NCBI RefSeq assembly: GCF_006716885.1
Contig: NZ_VFPU01000001.1
Span: 1,240,001 to 1,304,000 of the forward strand
Source: Ornithinimicrobium humiphilum
GTDB lineage: Bacteria > Actinomycetota > Actinomycetes > Actinomycetales > Dermatophilaceae
Direction of reading: 5' to 3'
Length of the DNA stretch: 64,000 nucleotides
The notes under the pieces are model-generated. The model had not been told where the DNA came from, made no database searches, and worked only from the letters and a program-made list of their open reading frames with translations. Both the position numbers and the translations under genes were made by a program. Below are positions 1-9,249 of the stretch, piece by piece; within the stretch, counting starts at the first letter, position 1, and every line of letters starts with the position of its first letter.

Positions 1-1057
1 TCACCGGGGCGCCGCCCGCGGCCTCCGTGAGCACCTCGTCCGAGATGGCTTCCGTCCCGCCTGCCGCATAGACCTCGTCGAAGTCGATGGTGGCCAGGGC
101 CGAGGCGGTCGCCGAGGGCACGCTCCCCGCCCGGACGAGCAGCAGCGGCGCCTGGTGGCGAGCTGCCAGGGCGCTCAGGACGAGCCCGTCGGGGAAGTCC
201 TCGCCCGAGGCGAGGAAGACCTCCGGCGTGCTGTCCTGCAGGACCCGTTCGCCGATCTCCGCGGCGGTCGCCCAACGGTCGGCCCCCGCCACCCGCTCCA
301 CGGTCGCCGCGGGCAGCGCCGCACGGATGTCGGTGAGCACCTGCTCGCTCAGCGCCACGGGACCGCCGATGACGTGGACCGTGGAGGGCGAGAGCCGCTG
401 GAGCTCGTCCCGCGCGGCGGCCGGGAGGCCTCCGGGGTTGCTCAGCAGCAGCGGGCCACCCAGCTGGGCGGCCCAGGGCGCGGCGGCCAGGGCGTCCGGG
501 AAGGCCTTGCTGGACGCCACGAGCACGGTGTCGGCCGTGACGAACTTCTGCTGCGAGAGCATCGCCGCGGTCTCGATCCGGGTGGGCCCGCCGATGCGCT
601 CGACGTCGAAGCTGCACGGGCCGTCGACGTCGTCTGGGAAGTACGGGTCCTCGGCGGCGAGATAACCGATGTTCTCGCCGGCCGCGTCGGCCTCGGCCAG
701 GACGATGCCGACACCCGGGGCGCCCCCTCCGTAGGTCCCTACGAAGGAGAGGAAGGTGGTCAGCGACACCGTCGTGCCGACCTGGACCTCGCGGACCCGG
801 AAGTCCTTCAGCTCACCGTCGTCCCACACCTCGACCCGGATCTTGTCGAAACCGCCCCCGTCGTCGGTCACGCCGGTGACGGTGCTCGTCACGACGTACT
901 CGTTGCGGCTGCAGTCCGCGTTGATGAACTGCACCCCCGTGATCGCGTAGCTCTCGAGCGTCGCCGCCAGCGCTGCGGGCGTCGCCAGCAACCCGGCCAC
1001 CCCCGTGGCCATCGCGGTCAGCGCTGCGCTGCGCCGCCGCATACCCCGTGCATGCAT
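1..1057 (-). CDS. Secreted cell-wall-binding repeat (CWB2) protein, C-terminus cut by window edge
   Basis: The visible 352 codons start at an ATG preceded at about 8 nt by GGAAGGA. Residues 1-33 form a signal peptide (MRRR stretch, hydrophobic core, ATPAALA-A cleavage-like site). An Ig-like or unclassified domain follows to about residue 150. From there come repeats typical of the CWB2 family (PF04122): VERIGGPTRIETAA, VHVIGGPVALSEQV and VERVAGADRWATAAEI. In Clostridioides the CWB2 domain anchors proteins to the cell wall through anionic polymer; in actinobacteria such proteins are exported but mostly unstudied. The gene faces away from rpsT. The left edge truncates it inside the third repeat unit, so total length is unknown. 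The family call is firm; the role of the N-terminal domain is not. Confidence 0.85.
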   Translation of the reverse strand, partial: MHARGMRRRSAALTAMATGVAGLLATPAALAATLESYAITGVQFINADCSRNEYVVTSTVTGVTDDGGGFDKIRVEVWDDGELKDFRVREVQVGTTVSLTTFLSFVGTYGGGAPGVGIVLAEADAAGENIGYLAAEDPYFPDDVDGPCSFDVERIGGPTRIETAAMLSQQKFVTADTVLVASSKAFPDALAAAPWAAQLGGPLLLSNPGGLPAAARDELQRLSPSTVHVIGGPVALSEQVLTDIRAALPAATVERVAGADRWATAAEIGERVLQDSTPEVFLASGEDFPDGLVLSALAARHQAPLLLVRAGSVPSATASALATIDFDEVYAAGGTEAISDEVLTEAAGGAPV

Positions 1058-1144
1058 CGGTCAGTCCTTCCGGTACGGATGTGCGCCCGCGGTGGGCGTC
1101 ACCGGTGAGGAGGGCTGATCTGCGCCCGGGATACCTCTGCCGAC

Positions 1145-1173
1145 TTGGGGCAGGGGCTCGGCGCTGGTAGATT
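1145..1173 (+). promoter_or_regulatory. Probable rpsT promoter
   Basis: TTGGGG at 1145-1150 and TAGATT at 1168-1173 are separated by exactly 17 bp, a reasonable housekeeping sigma-factor promoter for actinobacteria, in the gap between the CWB2 gene (opposite strand) and rpsT. The -10 fits TANNNT; the -35 is only a partial match. Confidence 0.5.
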
Positions 1174-1323
1174 GAGGAGCCGCGTGCGCGCCTGGTCGTG
1201 CGCGCAACGCAAGCAGTACCCGCGCCCCGGCCTCGCCCAGGGCACCCCCACGCCGCAATCGGCCGAGGCGCGGTCGTCGCCCTCTACGACACCAGACCAA
1301 CGACTGAGCAGGAAGACTACTTC

Positions 1324-1590
1324 GTGGCAAACATCAAGTCCCAGATCAAGCGCGTCAAGACCAACGCCAAGCGCACCGAGCGCAACCGGGCCTACAAGTC
1401 CGAGCTGCGCACCTGGATCCGCCGCTTCCGCGCGGCTGCCGAGACCGGTGACCGCGCCCAGGCCGAGGACGCGCTGAAGGTGGCCTCCAAGAAGCTGGAC
1501 AAGGCCGTCTCCAAGGGCGTCATCCACGCGAACCAGGCCGCCAACAAGAAGTCGGCCATGGCCAAGAAGTTCAACTCGCTCGGCGCCTGA
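1324..1590 (+). CDS. rpsT: 30S ribosomal protein S20
   Basis: 88 residues beginning at GTG with [13 protein letters not shown] immediately after the start, the invariant S20 N-terminus, and ending KKFNSLGA. Length is normal for the family. AGGAAG lies about 8 nt upstream of the GTG. S20 is a primary 16S rRNA binding protein of the small subunit. An in-frame extension upstream exists but would not resemble S20, so the GTG is preferred. In many actinobacteria rpsT lies beside holA downstream of comEC; here it is upstream of leuS and holA is not visible. Confidence 0.97.
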   Translation: MANIKSQIKRVKTNAKRTERNRAYKSELRTWIRRFRAAAETGDRAQAEDALKVASKKLDKAVSKGVIHANQAANKKSAMAKKFNSLGA

Positions 1591-1610
1591 GCACCGAGCA
1601 GGGCCGACAC

Positions 1611-1643
1611 AGGGCGCTCATCCCCATCGGGGGTGGGCGCCCT
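1611..1643 (+). terminator. rpsT terminator hairpin
   Basis: AGGGCGC (1611-1617) pairs with GCGCCCT (1637-1643) and CCCC (1622-1625) with GGGG (1630-1633) around a 4-nt loop, just after the rpsT stop. No T-run follows, as is usual in high-GC actinobacteria. Confidence 0.7.
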
Positions 1644-1664
1644 GTGCGCTACCATCGGTGAATC

Positions 1665-1706
1665 ATGACGACCCGTTGCGTGCTCCTCCTTACGCAGCCG
1701 CGCTGA
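1665..1706 (+). CDS. Leader peptide of leuS (three consecutive Leu codons)
   Basis: A 13-codon [16 protein letters not shown], ends in TGA 97 nt before the leuS start. Three tandem Leu codons (CTC CTC CTT) sit mid-peptide. A TACCAT -10-like hexamer at 1650-1655 places the transcript start at or within a few bases of the ATG, so the leader ORF is probably leaderless or nearly so, a common arrangement for actinobacterial attenuator peptides. Directly downstream are a 9-bp hairpin and a terminator with a T-run. The arrangement matches ribosome-mediated attenuation: stalling on Leu codons when charged tRNA-Leu is scarce would favour read-through into leucyl-tRNA synthetase. The ORF, codons and hairpins are seen; the regulation is inferred. 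Confidence 0.6.
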   Translation: MTTRCVLLLTQPR

Positions 1707-1754
1707 CGACGCACGACCCAGCGCGGCTCACCCCTCTGCCCGAGGGGCTTTTTT
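1696..1754 (+). promoter_or_regulatory. Attenuator: upstream hairpin plus intrinsic terminator before leuS
   Basis: AGCCGCGCT (1696-1704) pairs perfectly with AGCGCGGCT (1720-1728); the 5' arm overlaps the last codons of the leader peptide, so a stalled ribosome would block it. A second stem CCCCTC/GAGGGG (1731-1736/1742-1747) with loop TGCCC is followed by six T residues (1749-1754): a classic rho-independent terminator placed before the gene rather than after it. The alternative antiterminator pairing is not obvious by eye, so the exact switching mechanism is open. Confidence 0.6.
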
Positions 1755-1803
1755 GTGCACCGAGAACCCCGCACGAGCACGAGCAGACGAAGGACTAGGA
1801 CGA

Positions 1804-4719
1804 ATGAGCGAGCGGATCCCGCAGCACCGCTACACCGCCGAGCTGGCCAACGAGATCGAGGCGCGCTGGCAGGATCGCTGGGAGGCCGACGACGTCTTCC
1901 GTTCGGCCAACCCCGCGGGTCCCTGGGCCGAGCCCGACGACCCGCGCCTGGAGCGCGGCCACCGCATGATCATGGACATGTTCCCCTACCCCTCGGGCAC
2001 GGGGCTGCACGTGGGGCACCCGCTCGGCTTCATCGCGACCGACGTGCACGCGCGCTTCGCGCGCACCACCGGGATGAACGTCCTGCACACCATGGGCTTC
2101 GACGCCTTCGGCCTGCCGGCCGAGCAGTATGCCGTGCAGACGGGGCAGCACCCGCGCGTCACCACGGAGCGCAACATGGAGGTCTACCGCCGCCAGCTGC
2201 GCCGCCTGGGCATGGGGCACGAGAAGCGTCGCAGCTTCGCCACCATCGACCCTGGCTACTACCGCTGGACCCAGTGGATCTTCACCCAGATCTACGAGTC
2301 CTGGTACGACCCGGAGGCGCCGTCGCGCAGCGGCCGCGGCACCGGCCGGGCCCGCCCGATCAGCGAGCTGGTCGCCCAGTTCGAGGCGGGCGAGCGGCAG
2401 ACCCCTGACGACCGGCCGTGGGCCGAGCTGAGCGCTCCGGAGCGTGCGGCCGTCCTGGACAACTACCGCCTGGCCTACGTCTCGGCGGCGCCGGTCAACT
2501 GGTGCCCCGGCCTGGGCACGGTGCTGTCCAACGAGGAGGTCACCGCCGACGGCAAGTCCGAGCGCGGCGACTTCCCGGTGTTCAAGCGCAACCTGAGCCA
2601 GTGGATGATGCGCATCACCGCCTACGCCGACCGGCTGACCGACGACCTGGACCGGCTGGACTGGCCGGAGAAGGTCAAGCTGATGCAGCGCAACTGGATC
2701 GGCCGCTCCACCGGCGCCACCGTGCGCTTCGACGTGCCCACGACCGAGGCGGGCGTCTGGCCGCTGGAGGTCTTCACCACCCGCCCCGACACGCTGTTCG
2801 GCGCCACCTTCATGGTCGTCGCCCCGGAGCACCCGGCCCTGGAGCAGGTCGTGCCGGACGCCTGGCCGGACGGGACCGACCCGCGATGGACCGATGGCGC
2901 GCCCGACCCGCGCACCGCGGTCACGGCATACCAGCGGATGGCCTCGACCAAGAGCGACGTGGAGCGCCAGGCCGATGCCAAGTCCAAGACGGGTGTCTTC
3001 ACCGGCGCCTTCGCCACCAACCCGGTCAACGGCGCCAAGATCCCGGTCTTCGTCGCCGACTACGTGCTGATGGGCTACGGCACCGGCGCGATCATGGCGG
3101 TGCCGGGCCAGGACACCCGTGACTGGGACTTCGCGCAGGCCTACGGCCTGCCGATCGTGCGCACCGTGCAGCCGACGGAGGGTCACCCCGAGGACGAGGC
3201 GTTCACCGGCGACGGCCCGGCGATCAACTCCTCCAACGACGAGATCAGCCTGGACGGCCTGGGGGTCGCCGAGGCCAAGGCCCGGATCATCGCCTGGCTG
3301 GCCGACAAGGGCCTGGGGCAGGAGACGGTCACCTACCGCCTGCGCGACTGGCTGTTCAGCCGGCAGCGCTACTGGGGCGAGCCCTTCCCGATCGTCTGGG
3401 ACGAGGAGGGCGTGGCGCACACCGTGCCCGACTCCATGCTGCCGATCGAGCTGCCGGACGTGCCCGACTACAGCCCGAAGACCTACGACCCCGAGGACTC
3501 CCAGAGCTCTCCGGAGGCGCCGCTGGCCCGCGCCACCGACTGGGTCGAGGTCGAGCTGGACCTGGGTGACGGCCGGGGCGTGCGGAAGTACCGCCGCGAG
3601 ACCAACACCATGCCCAACTGGGCCGGCTCCTGCTGGTACCACCTGCGCTACCTGGACCCGGCGAACGACGAGGCCCTGGTCGACCCGGCCGTCGAGCGCT
3701 ACTGGATCGGCCCGCGCCCGGCGCCGGTCGCCGGCGCCCCGGCGGGTGCCGTCGACCCGGGCGGCGTCGACCTGTACGTCGGTGGTGTCGAGCACGCGGT
3801 GCTGCACCTGCTGTACTCCCGCTTCTGGCACAAGGTCCTGTACGACCTGGGCCACGTCTCCTCCGAGGAGCCGTTCCGCCGCCTGATCAACCAGGGCATG
3901 ATCGAGGCCTACGTCTACCGCGACTCCCGCGGCTTCCCGGTGCCCGCCGCCGAGGTCGAGGAGCACCCGTCCCCCGACGGCGGCGCCCCGACCTACACGT
4001 GGAAGGGCGAGCCCGTCACCCAGGAGTACGGGAAGATGGGCAAGTCGCTGAAGAACGTCGTCACGCCCGACGAGATGTGCGAGCAGTACGGCGCCGACAC
4101 CTTCCGCGTCTACGAGATGTCGATGGGCCCGCTGGAGCAGTACCGCCCGTGGGAGACCCGCGCGGTCGTCGGCTCGATGCGCTTCTTGCAGCGGCTGTGG
4201 CGCAACGTCATCGACGAGGAGACCGGCGAGGTCGTCGTGGTCGACACGCCGCTGGACGACGAGACCGACAAGGCGCTGCACCGCACGATCGACGGCGTCC
4301 GGGCCGACTACGAGGCGCTACGGACCAACACCGCGATCGCCAAGATGATCGAGCTGAACAACCACCTGACCAAGCTGGACCGTGCGCCGCGTGCGGCCGT
4401 GGAGCCGCTGGTGCAGATGGTCGCGCCGGTCGCCCCCCACATCGCCGAGGAGCTGTGGTCGCGCCTGGGCCACGAGGGGTCGGTCACCACCGCGCCCTTC
4501 CCCGAGGCCGACCCCGCCAAGCTGGTCGAGGACACCGTCGTCTGCGTCGTGCAGGTGCGCGGCAAGGTCCGCGACCGGCTGGAGGTCGCGGCCGACATCG
4601 ACGCGGTGGCCCTGGAGGAGTTGGCGCTGGCCAGCGAGCGGGTGCAGTCGTTCATCGACGGGGCCCCGGTGCGCAAGGTCGTCGTGCGTGCCCCCGGCCT
4701 GGTCAACATCGTCGTCTGA
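1804..4719 (+). CDS. leuS: Leucyl-tRNA synthetase
   Basis: 971 residues, full length for the bacterial LeuRS type. It charges tRNA-Leu with leucine using ATP. The class I signature [12 protein letters not shown] (HIGH equivalent HVGH about residues 69-72) and the KMSKS equivalent KMGKS (about 744-748) are present, with the editing (CP1) domain between them and the anticodon-binding domain at the C-terminus. ATG is preceded by AAGGACTAGGA; an in-frame TTG 17 codons upstream lies inside the attenuator T-run and is rejected. Expression is probably controlled by the leucine-codon leader just upstream. The next gene (degV) starts 10 bp after the stop. Confidence 0.98.
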   Translation: MSERIPQHRYTAELANEIEARWQDRWEADDVFRSANPAGPWAEPDDPRLERGHRMIMDMFPYPSGTGLHVGHPLGFIATDVHARFARTTGMNVLHTMGFDAFGLPAEQYAVQTGQHPRVTTERNMEVYRRQLRRLGMGHEKRRSFATIDPGYYRWTQWIFTQIYESWYDPEAPSRSGRGTGRARPISELVAQFEAGERQTPDDRPWAELSAPERAAVLDNYRLAYVSAAPVNWCPGLGTVLSNEEVTADGKSERGDFPVFKRNLSQWMMRITAYADRLTDDLDRLDWPEKVKLMQRNWIGRSTGATVRFDVPTTEAGVWPLEVFTTRPDTLFGATFMVVAPEHPALEQVVPDAWPDGTDPRWTDGAPDPRTAVTAYQRMASTKSDVERQADAKSKTGVFTGAFATNPVNGAKIPVFVADYVLMGYGTGAIMAVPGQDTRDWDFAQAYGLPIVRTVQPTEGHPEDEAFTGDGPAINSSNDEISLDGLGVAEAKARIIAWLADKGLGQETVTYRLRDWLFSRQRYWGEPFPIVWDEEGVAHTVPDSMLPIELPDVPDYSPKTYDPEDSQSSPEAPLARATDWVEVELDLGDGRGVRKYRRETNTMPNWAGSCWYHLRYLDPANDEALVDPAVERYWIGPRPAPVAGAPAGAVDPGGVDLYVGGVEHAVLHLLYSRFWHKVLYDLGHVSSEEPFRRLINQGMIEAYVYRDSRGFPVPAAEVEEHPSPDGGAPTYTWKGEPVTQEYGKMGKSLKNVVTPDEMCEQYGADTFRVYEMSMGPLEQYRPWETRAVVGSMRFLQRLWRNVIDEETGEVVVVDTPLDDETDKALHRTIDGVRADYEALRTNTAIAKMIELNNHLTKLDRAPRAAVEPLVQMVAPVAPHIAEELWSRLGHEGSVTTAPFPEADPAKLVEDTVVCVVQVRGKVRDRLEVAADIDAVALEELALASERVQSFIDGAPVRKVVVRAPGLVNIVV

Positions 4720-4729
4720 GCCGACGCGG

Positions 4730-5599
4730 ATGTCGCGCACCCAGCTGGTCACCGACGCCACCGCCTGCCTGCCCCGGGGCACGGCGGAGCGGCTCGGCGT
4801 GGCCGTCGTGCCCCTGCACGTCACGGTCAGCGGGCGCGGCACCGTGCAGGCGCGCGAGATCACGCCGGCGGAGGTCGCCGACATCCTCGCGACGAGCAGC
4901 GCGCGGATGTCGACCTCCCGGCCATCGCCTGGTGAGTTCGTCGACGCCTACCGGGACGTGGCCGAGCGGACCGGCGCGGACACGATCGTCTCCGCGCACC
5001 TGTCCGGCGCCGTCAGCGGCACCGTCGAGGCGGCCGAGCTGGCGCGCGACGAGCTCGCGGGCGAGCTGACCGTCGAGGTCGTCGACTCGCGGGTGCTCGG
5101 CATGGCCCTGGGGTATGCCGTGTGCGCGGGGGCCGAGGCCGCCGCGTCCGGGGCGGGGGCGGCCGACGTCGCCGAGGTGGTGTCCCGGCACGCCGCCGCG
5201 AGCCGGACGTGGTTCTACGTCGACACCCTCGAGCACCTGCGGCGCGGTGGCCGGATCGGGCGGGCGGCCGCCCTCGTGGGCTCGGCGCTGGCGATCAAGC
5301 CGCTGCTGACGCTGCGCGACGGCGAGGTGCACCCGGAGGAGCGGGTGCGGACCCGGGCCAAGGCGCTGGCACGGCTCGTCGACCGGGCCGCGGCCGCCGT
5401 CGAGGAGGCGCGGGCCGAGGGGCTGGAGGTGCGCATGGCCGTGCACGAGCTGGGGGCGGCCGAGGCTGCCGCCGACCTCGCGGGGACCCTGCAGGAGCGC
5501 ACCGGGCTCGAACCGCTCGTGACCGAGCTGGACCCGGTCGTCGGCGTGCACACGGGGCCCGGGACGCTGGGTGTGGTCGTCGCTCCCGAGCCGCGATAG
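4730..5599 (+). CDS. DegV family fatty-acid-binding protein
   Basis: 289 residues with the DegV fold signatures: N-terminal QLVTDATACLP (beta-strand with the fatty-acid headgroup Ser/Thr region), TSRPSPGEF, HLSGAVSGT and RRGGRIGRAAAL...IKPLL. DegV proteins bind a long-chain fatty acid; some act as FakB-type subunits presenting fatty acid to a DhaK-like kinase, but no fakA partner is visible here. The position between leuS and comEA is conserved in many actinobacteria. The start 10 bp after leuS suggests co-transcription; no strong Shine-Dalgarno is seen, which fits translational coupling. Confidence 0.9.
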   Translation: MSRTQLVTDATACLPRGTAERLGVAVVPLHVTVSGRGTVQAREITPAEVADILATSSARMSTSRPSPGEFVDAYRDVAERTGADTIVSAHLSGAVSGTVEAAELARDELAGELTVEVVDSRVLGMALGYAVCAGAEAAASGAGAADVAEVVSRHAAASRTWFYVDTLEHLRRGGRIGRAAALVGSALAIKPLLTLRDGEVHPEERVRTRAKALARLVDRAAAAVEEARAEGLEVRMAVHELGAAEAAADLAGTLQERTGLEPLVTELDPVVGVHTGPGTLGVVVAPEPR

Positions 5600-5761
5600 G
5601 TCGCGCCGACCGGCCGAGAGAGGCACCTGGTGCAGCGCCTGAGCCGCTGAGGCGCCGTCGGCCGCACGCTGGGTCCACACCGCGTCGTCGTCGTCGGGTG
5701 TCGTCCACAGTCGTCGTGCGCGGGCTGCTGCACCGGCCGGGGCGTCCCTACGGTCGGGAGC

Positions 5762-6817
5762 ATGAGCACGCGGCCCAGGCGCATCCCCGAGCCACCACCG
5801 GACCGGCTCGACCTGCTGCTGCGGAGCGGGACCGACCTCGCGGACAGGTCCGGGCGGACGCCGGCCGTGGAGGAGGAGGTTCTCGAGGAGGACGTCCATG
5901 ACGACCTCGAGCGTGACCCCCCGGGGCAGGACGTCGCCGGGGTGGTCGACGGACCGGTCCGGGGCAGGCACCGCGACGCGCGGGTCCCCCTGGTCAGCCT
6001 TCCCGGGTCGCTGCGCTCGACCGAGCTCCGGGTCGGGACAGGAGCCGTGCGCGGGCTGCTGGTCCTCGCCGTGGTCGCGGTGCTCGTGCTGGGCGGTCGG
6101 TGGCTGTGGGCCACGCGCGTCGCGGTCGCCACGCCCGCGGAGCGGGTCGCGACGGCAGAGACGGCCGGCGGTGCCGACGAGGGGCCGGCCGTCGAGGGCG
6201 CGGTGGGCGAGGGTGGTGCGGGGGACGGTGGGAGCGAGGGCGCCGGCACCGCTGCAGCGGCCGAGGTGTCCGGGGACTCTCCTGAGGAGACGGGCGAGGC
6301 CGCCGGGGAGGCGTCGACCCACGCCGTCCAGCAGCCGCACCTGGTCGTCCACGTGGCCGGGCAGGTGCACGAGCCCGGCGTGGTCTCCGTGCCGGCCGGG
6401 TCGCGGGTCGTGGACGCAGTGCGGGCGGCCGGCGGCCTCACCGACGCCGCCGACCAGTCGACGCTCAACCTCGCCCGCCAGCTGGTCGACGGCGAGCGCG
6501 TCTGGGTCGGTCGCCCGGGGGAGGAGCCACCCGTGGCGCCCGGACCCCTGCCGGGCGCCGGGCCCGGGGGAGGTGGTGCCGGCGGCGCGGGTGGGTCGGT
6601 GGGCGCAGGCGGTCCCGCCGCGCCCCTCGACCTCAACGCCGCGTCGCAGGCCGACCTCGAGGAGCTGCCGGGCATCGGGCCGGTCACGGCGGGGCAGATC
6701 CTGGCCTGGCGCGAGGAGCACGGCGGGTTCTCCAGCGTCGACGAGCTGATCGAGATCAGCGGGATCGGGGAGCGAACCCTGGCCAGGCTCGAGCCGCTCG
6801 TGATCGTCGGTGGCTGA
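5762..6817 (+). CDS. comEA: ComEA family DNA-binding competence protein
   Basis: 351 residues. An acidic/arginine-rich cytoplasmic N-terminus is followed by one transmembrane helix (about 96-118), a Gly/Glu/Ala-rich linker, an SLBB domain starting LVVHVAGQVHEPG (about 194-255), a Gly-rich hinge and a C-terminal helix-hairpin-helix pair (LNAASQADLEELPGIGPVTA, ISGIGERTLARLEPL; about 290-351). This is the ComEA architecture: membrane-tethered receptor that hands double-stranded DNA to ComEC. Its stop codon overlaps the comEC GTG start by 8 bp, so the two are translationally coupled. Natural competence in this lineage is not established; the genes are intact. Confidence 0.93.
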   Translation: MSTRPRRIPEPPPDRLDLLLRSGTDLADRSGRTPAVEEEVLEEDVHDDLERDPPGQDVAGVVDGPVRGRHRDARVPLVSLPGSLRSTELRVGTGAVRGLLVLAVVAVLVLGGRWLWATRVAVATPAERVATAETAGGADEGPAVEGAVGEGGAGDGGSEGAGTAAAAEVSGDSPEETGEAAGEASTHAVQQPHLVVHVAGQVHEPGVVSVPAGSRVVDAVRAAGGLTDAADQSTLNLARQLVDGERVWVGRPGEEPPVAPGPLPGAGPGGGGAGGAGGSVGAGGPAAPLDLNAASQADLEELPGIGPVTAGQILAWREEHGGFSSVDELIEISGIGERTLARLEPLVIVGG

Positions 6818-9245
6818 CCGTGGCGGGCGGCGGCGGACCGGTGACATCGCCGTCGACGACCATGCCTCCGCTCCCGGCACGAGGTCGCCCGAGGACGTGC
6901 CTGTGGGCGGCGAGGAGGCCCGGCTCGACCTGCGGCTGGTCCTCCCCGCCCTCGTCGCCTGGGCGGTCCTCGTGGCGCTCGTGCCTCGGCCGCCCATCGT
7001 GCTCGTCGCGGTCGGCGCGGCCGCCGCGGTGCTGGCGGCCGGCGTCGCTCGATCTGCCCGTCCACGCAGCGAGGTCGTCCGTGGCCAGGTCGCGCTGGCG
7101 CTGGCCGCCGTTGCGCTGGTCTGCCTCGCCGGCGGTGCCCACGTCGCGCGGGACCGGGCCGGACCGGTGGCGGCCTGGGCGGAGCAGCGGGCGGTCGCCA
7201 CCGTCACGGCCACCGTGACGACGGAGCCGCGGGTGATCAGCCGGGGCGACGAGCGCGAACCGCTGGTCGTGCTCGAGCTGCGCCTGCGCACCATCACGGC
7301 CCGCGGGCAGGAAGCGCGCACGGCCTCCCCGGTCGTCGTGATTGCCGGCGCAGGGGAAGGCTGGGAGGACCTGCGCTGGCGCAGCACGATCAGGGCCGAG
7401 GGCCGGCTGCGGCCGACGGACCCGGGTGAGCGCTCGGTCGCCGTCCTCGTGCCGCGAGGTGCGCCGGTCACGACGGCGGCCCCCGGCCGGGTGCTGAGGG
7501 CCACCGACCACGTGCGGGACCGCTTCCGCGAGGCCGTCGACCCGGTCTGGGCGGACGCCCGAGGCCTGGTCCCCGGGCTGGTCATCGGCGACACCTCGCT
7601 CACTCCGCCCGATCTCACCGAGGACATGCGGGCGACGGGCATGACCCACCTCTCGGCCGTGAGCGGCAGCAATGTCGCGCTGGTGACCGGCGCGGTCGCC
7701 GTGCTGGTCGCGGCCGTGGGTGTCCCGCTGCGCTGGCGGACACCCATCGTGCTGCTGGGGCTCGGCGGGTTCGTGCTGCTCTGCCGGCCGGAGCCCTCGG
7801 TGATGCGGGCGGCCGTGATGGGCTCCGTGGGTCTGCTCGCGCTCTCCGCCGCGCGCCGCCGCACCAGCCTTCCCGCTCTCGGGGCAGCGGTCCTCGGTCT
7901 GCTGTGCGTGGACCCGTGGCTGGCACGCTCCTACGGCTTCGCCCTGTCCACGCTCGCCACCCTCGGCCTGGTCGTCTGGTGCCGGCCCTGGGGCGACGCC
8001 TTCGCCTCCCGGCTGCCGCCGCGGGCCGCCGTCGTGGGCGACGCGCTCGCCGTGCCCCTCGCGGCTCAGGTCGCCTGCGCGCCGGTCATCGTGCTGCTGC
8101 AGGGCAGCATCCCGCTCGTCGCCGTCCTGGCCAACCTGCTCGCCGCACCGCTCGTCGCCCCCACGACCGTGCTGGGCGTGCTCGCCGCGGTCGTCTCGCC
8201 CCTGTCGCTGCCGCTGGCGACCCTGCTGGCCTGGGCCGCCGCGGTGCCCGCCGAGCTGCTCGGGCGCATCGCCCGAGCGGGCGCGGACGTCCCGCACGGC
8301 ACGGTGGACTGGGTCGACGGGCCGGCCGGGGCCCTCCTGCTGGCCGCCCTCACCGTCGCGGCACTCGTGACCGGTCCCTGGTGGCGCGACCGGCTGCGGC
8401 GCCGGCCGTGGGAGGGCTGCGCGCTCCTCGGGGTGGTGGCCGGCCTGCTCTGGCCCGCCCCGGGCTCTGCCGGCTGGCCGCCACCGGGCTGGGTGGTCGC
8501 CGGCTGCGACGTCGGGCAGGGCGACGCCTTCGTCGTCCGGACCGGCCCCGGCGCTGCCCTCGTCGTCGACACCGGCCAGGACCCCGCTCCGGTGACCCGC
8601 TGCCTGCGCGACCTCGGCGTCGAGCGGGTCGAGGCCCTGGTCCTCACGCACTTCCACAGCGACCACACCGGCGGGCTGGACGGGGTGCTCGACGTCGCGA
8701 GCGTGAGCAGCGCCTACGTGAGCCCCGTCCGGGACCCGCCGGACGTCTCGGCCGCCACGCTCGCCGACCTGACGCGTGCCGGCGTGCCGACGGTCGAGCT
8801 CACGGCCGGTGATGTCCTGGAGGTCGGAGCGGCCCTGGTCGAGGTGGTCTCGCCGGGCGACCGACCGGTGGAGGGCGGCTCGCCCGCCAACAACGGCAGC
8901 CTCGTGCTCGACGTCACCGTCGACGGCACCCGGCTGCTGCTGACGGGCGACATCGAGCCAGAGGCCGCACGCCGGGTCCGGCAGATGGTGCAGGGACGTG
9001 ACTACGACGTGCTCAAGGTGGCCCACCACGGCTCGGCCGCGCAGGACGCCGCCCTGGTCACCGGCACCCGGGCCGAGGTCGCGCTGATCGGGGTCGGGGC
9101 GGACAACACCTTCGGGCACCCGGCGCCCCGCACCCTCGACCTGCTGCGCTCAGCCGGCATGGTGGTGCTGCGCACCGACCTCGACGGCGACGTCGCGGTC
9201 AGCCGCGACGAGGCCGGCCTCGTCGTGCACCGCCGGGACGGCTGA
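6810..9245 (+). CDS. comEC: ComEC/Rec2 family DNA-uptake channel
   Basis: 811 residues. Hydrophobic segments near residues 30-110 precede an OB-like region, then the Competence domain (GLVPGLVIGDTSLTPPDL, HLSAVSGSNVALVTG, from about 250) with multiple membrane helices, and a C-terminal metallo-beta-lactamase-like domain with the metal motif THFHSDHTGG (about 612-621) and AHHGS further on. ComEC forms the inner-membrane channel for single-stranded DNA; the MBL domain is thought to degrade the non-transported strand. The GTG start overlaps comEA by 8 bp. holA usually follows in actinobacteria; here a convergent LysR gene follows instead. Confidence 0.95.
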   Translation: MADRGGRRRTGDIAVDDHASAPGTRSPEDVPVGGEEARLDLRLVLPALVAWAVLVALVPRPPIVLVAVGAAAAVLAAGVARSARPRSEVVRGQVALALAAVALVCLAGGAHVARDRAGPVAAWAEQRAVATVTATVTTEPRVISRGDEREPLVVLELRLRTITARGQEARTASPVVVIAGAGEGWEDLRWRSTIRAEGRLRPTDPGERSVAVLVPRGAPVTTAAPGRVLRATDHVRDRFREAVDPVWADARGLVPGLVIGDTSLTPPDLTEDMRATGMTHLSAVSGSNVALVTGAVAVLVAAVGVPLRWRTPIVLLGLGGFVLLCRPEPSVMRAAVMGSVGLLALSAARRRTSLPALGAAVLGLLCVDPWLARSYGFALSTLATLGLVVWCRPWGDAFASRLPPRAAVVGDALAVPLAAQVACAPVIVLLQGSIPLVAVLANLLAAPLVAPTTVLGVLAAVVSPLSLPLATLLAWAAAVPAELLGRIARAGADVPHGTVDWVDGPAGALLLAALTVAALVTGPWWRDRLRRRPWEGCALLGVVAGLLWPAPGSAGWPPPGWVVAGCDVGQGDAFVVRTGPGAALVVDTGQDPAPVTRCLRDLGVERVEALVLTHFHSDHTGGLDGVLDVASVSSAYVSPVRDPPDVSAATLADLTRAGVPTVELTAGDVLEVGAALVEVVSPGDRPVEGGSPANNGSLVLDVTVDGTRLLLTGDIEPEAARRVRQMVQGRDYDVLKVAHHGSAAQDAALVTGTRAEVALIGVGADNTFGHPAPRTLDLLRSAGMVVLRTDLDGDVAVSRDEAGLVVHRRDG

Positions 9246-9249
9246 GCGC

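Noticed and set aside
1753..1803. Upstream TTG start for leuS (17 extra codons)
   Set aside because: It begins inside the terminator T-run and has no Shine-Dalgarno, whereas the ATG at 1804 does.
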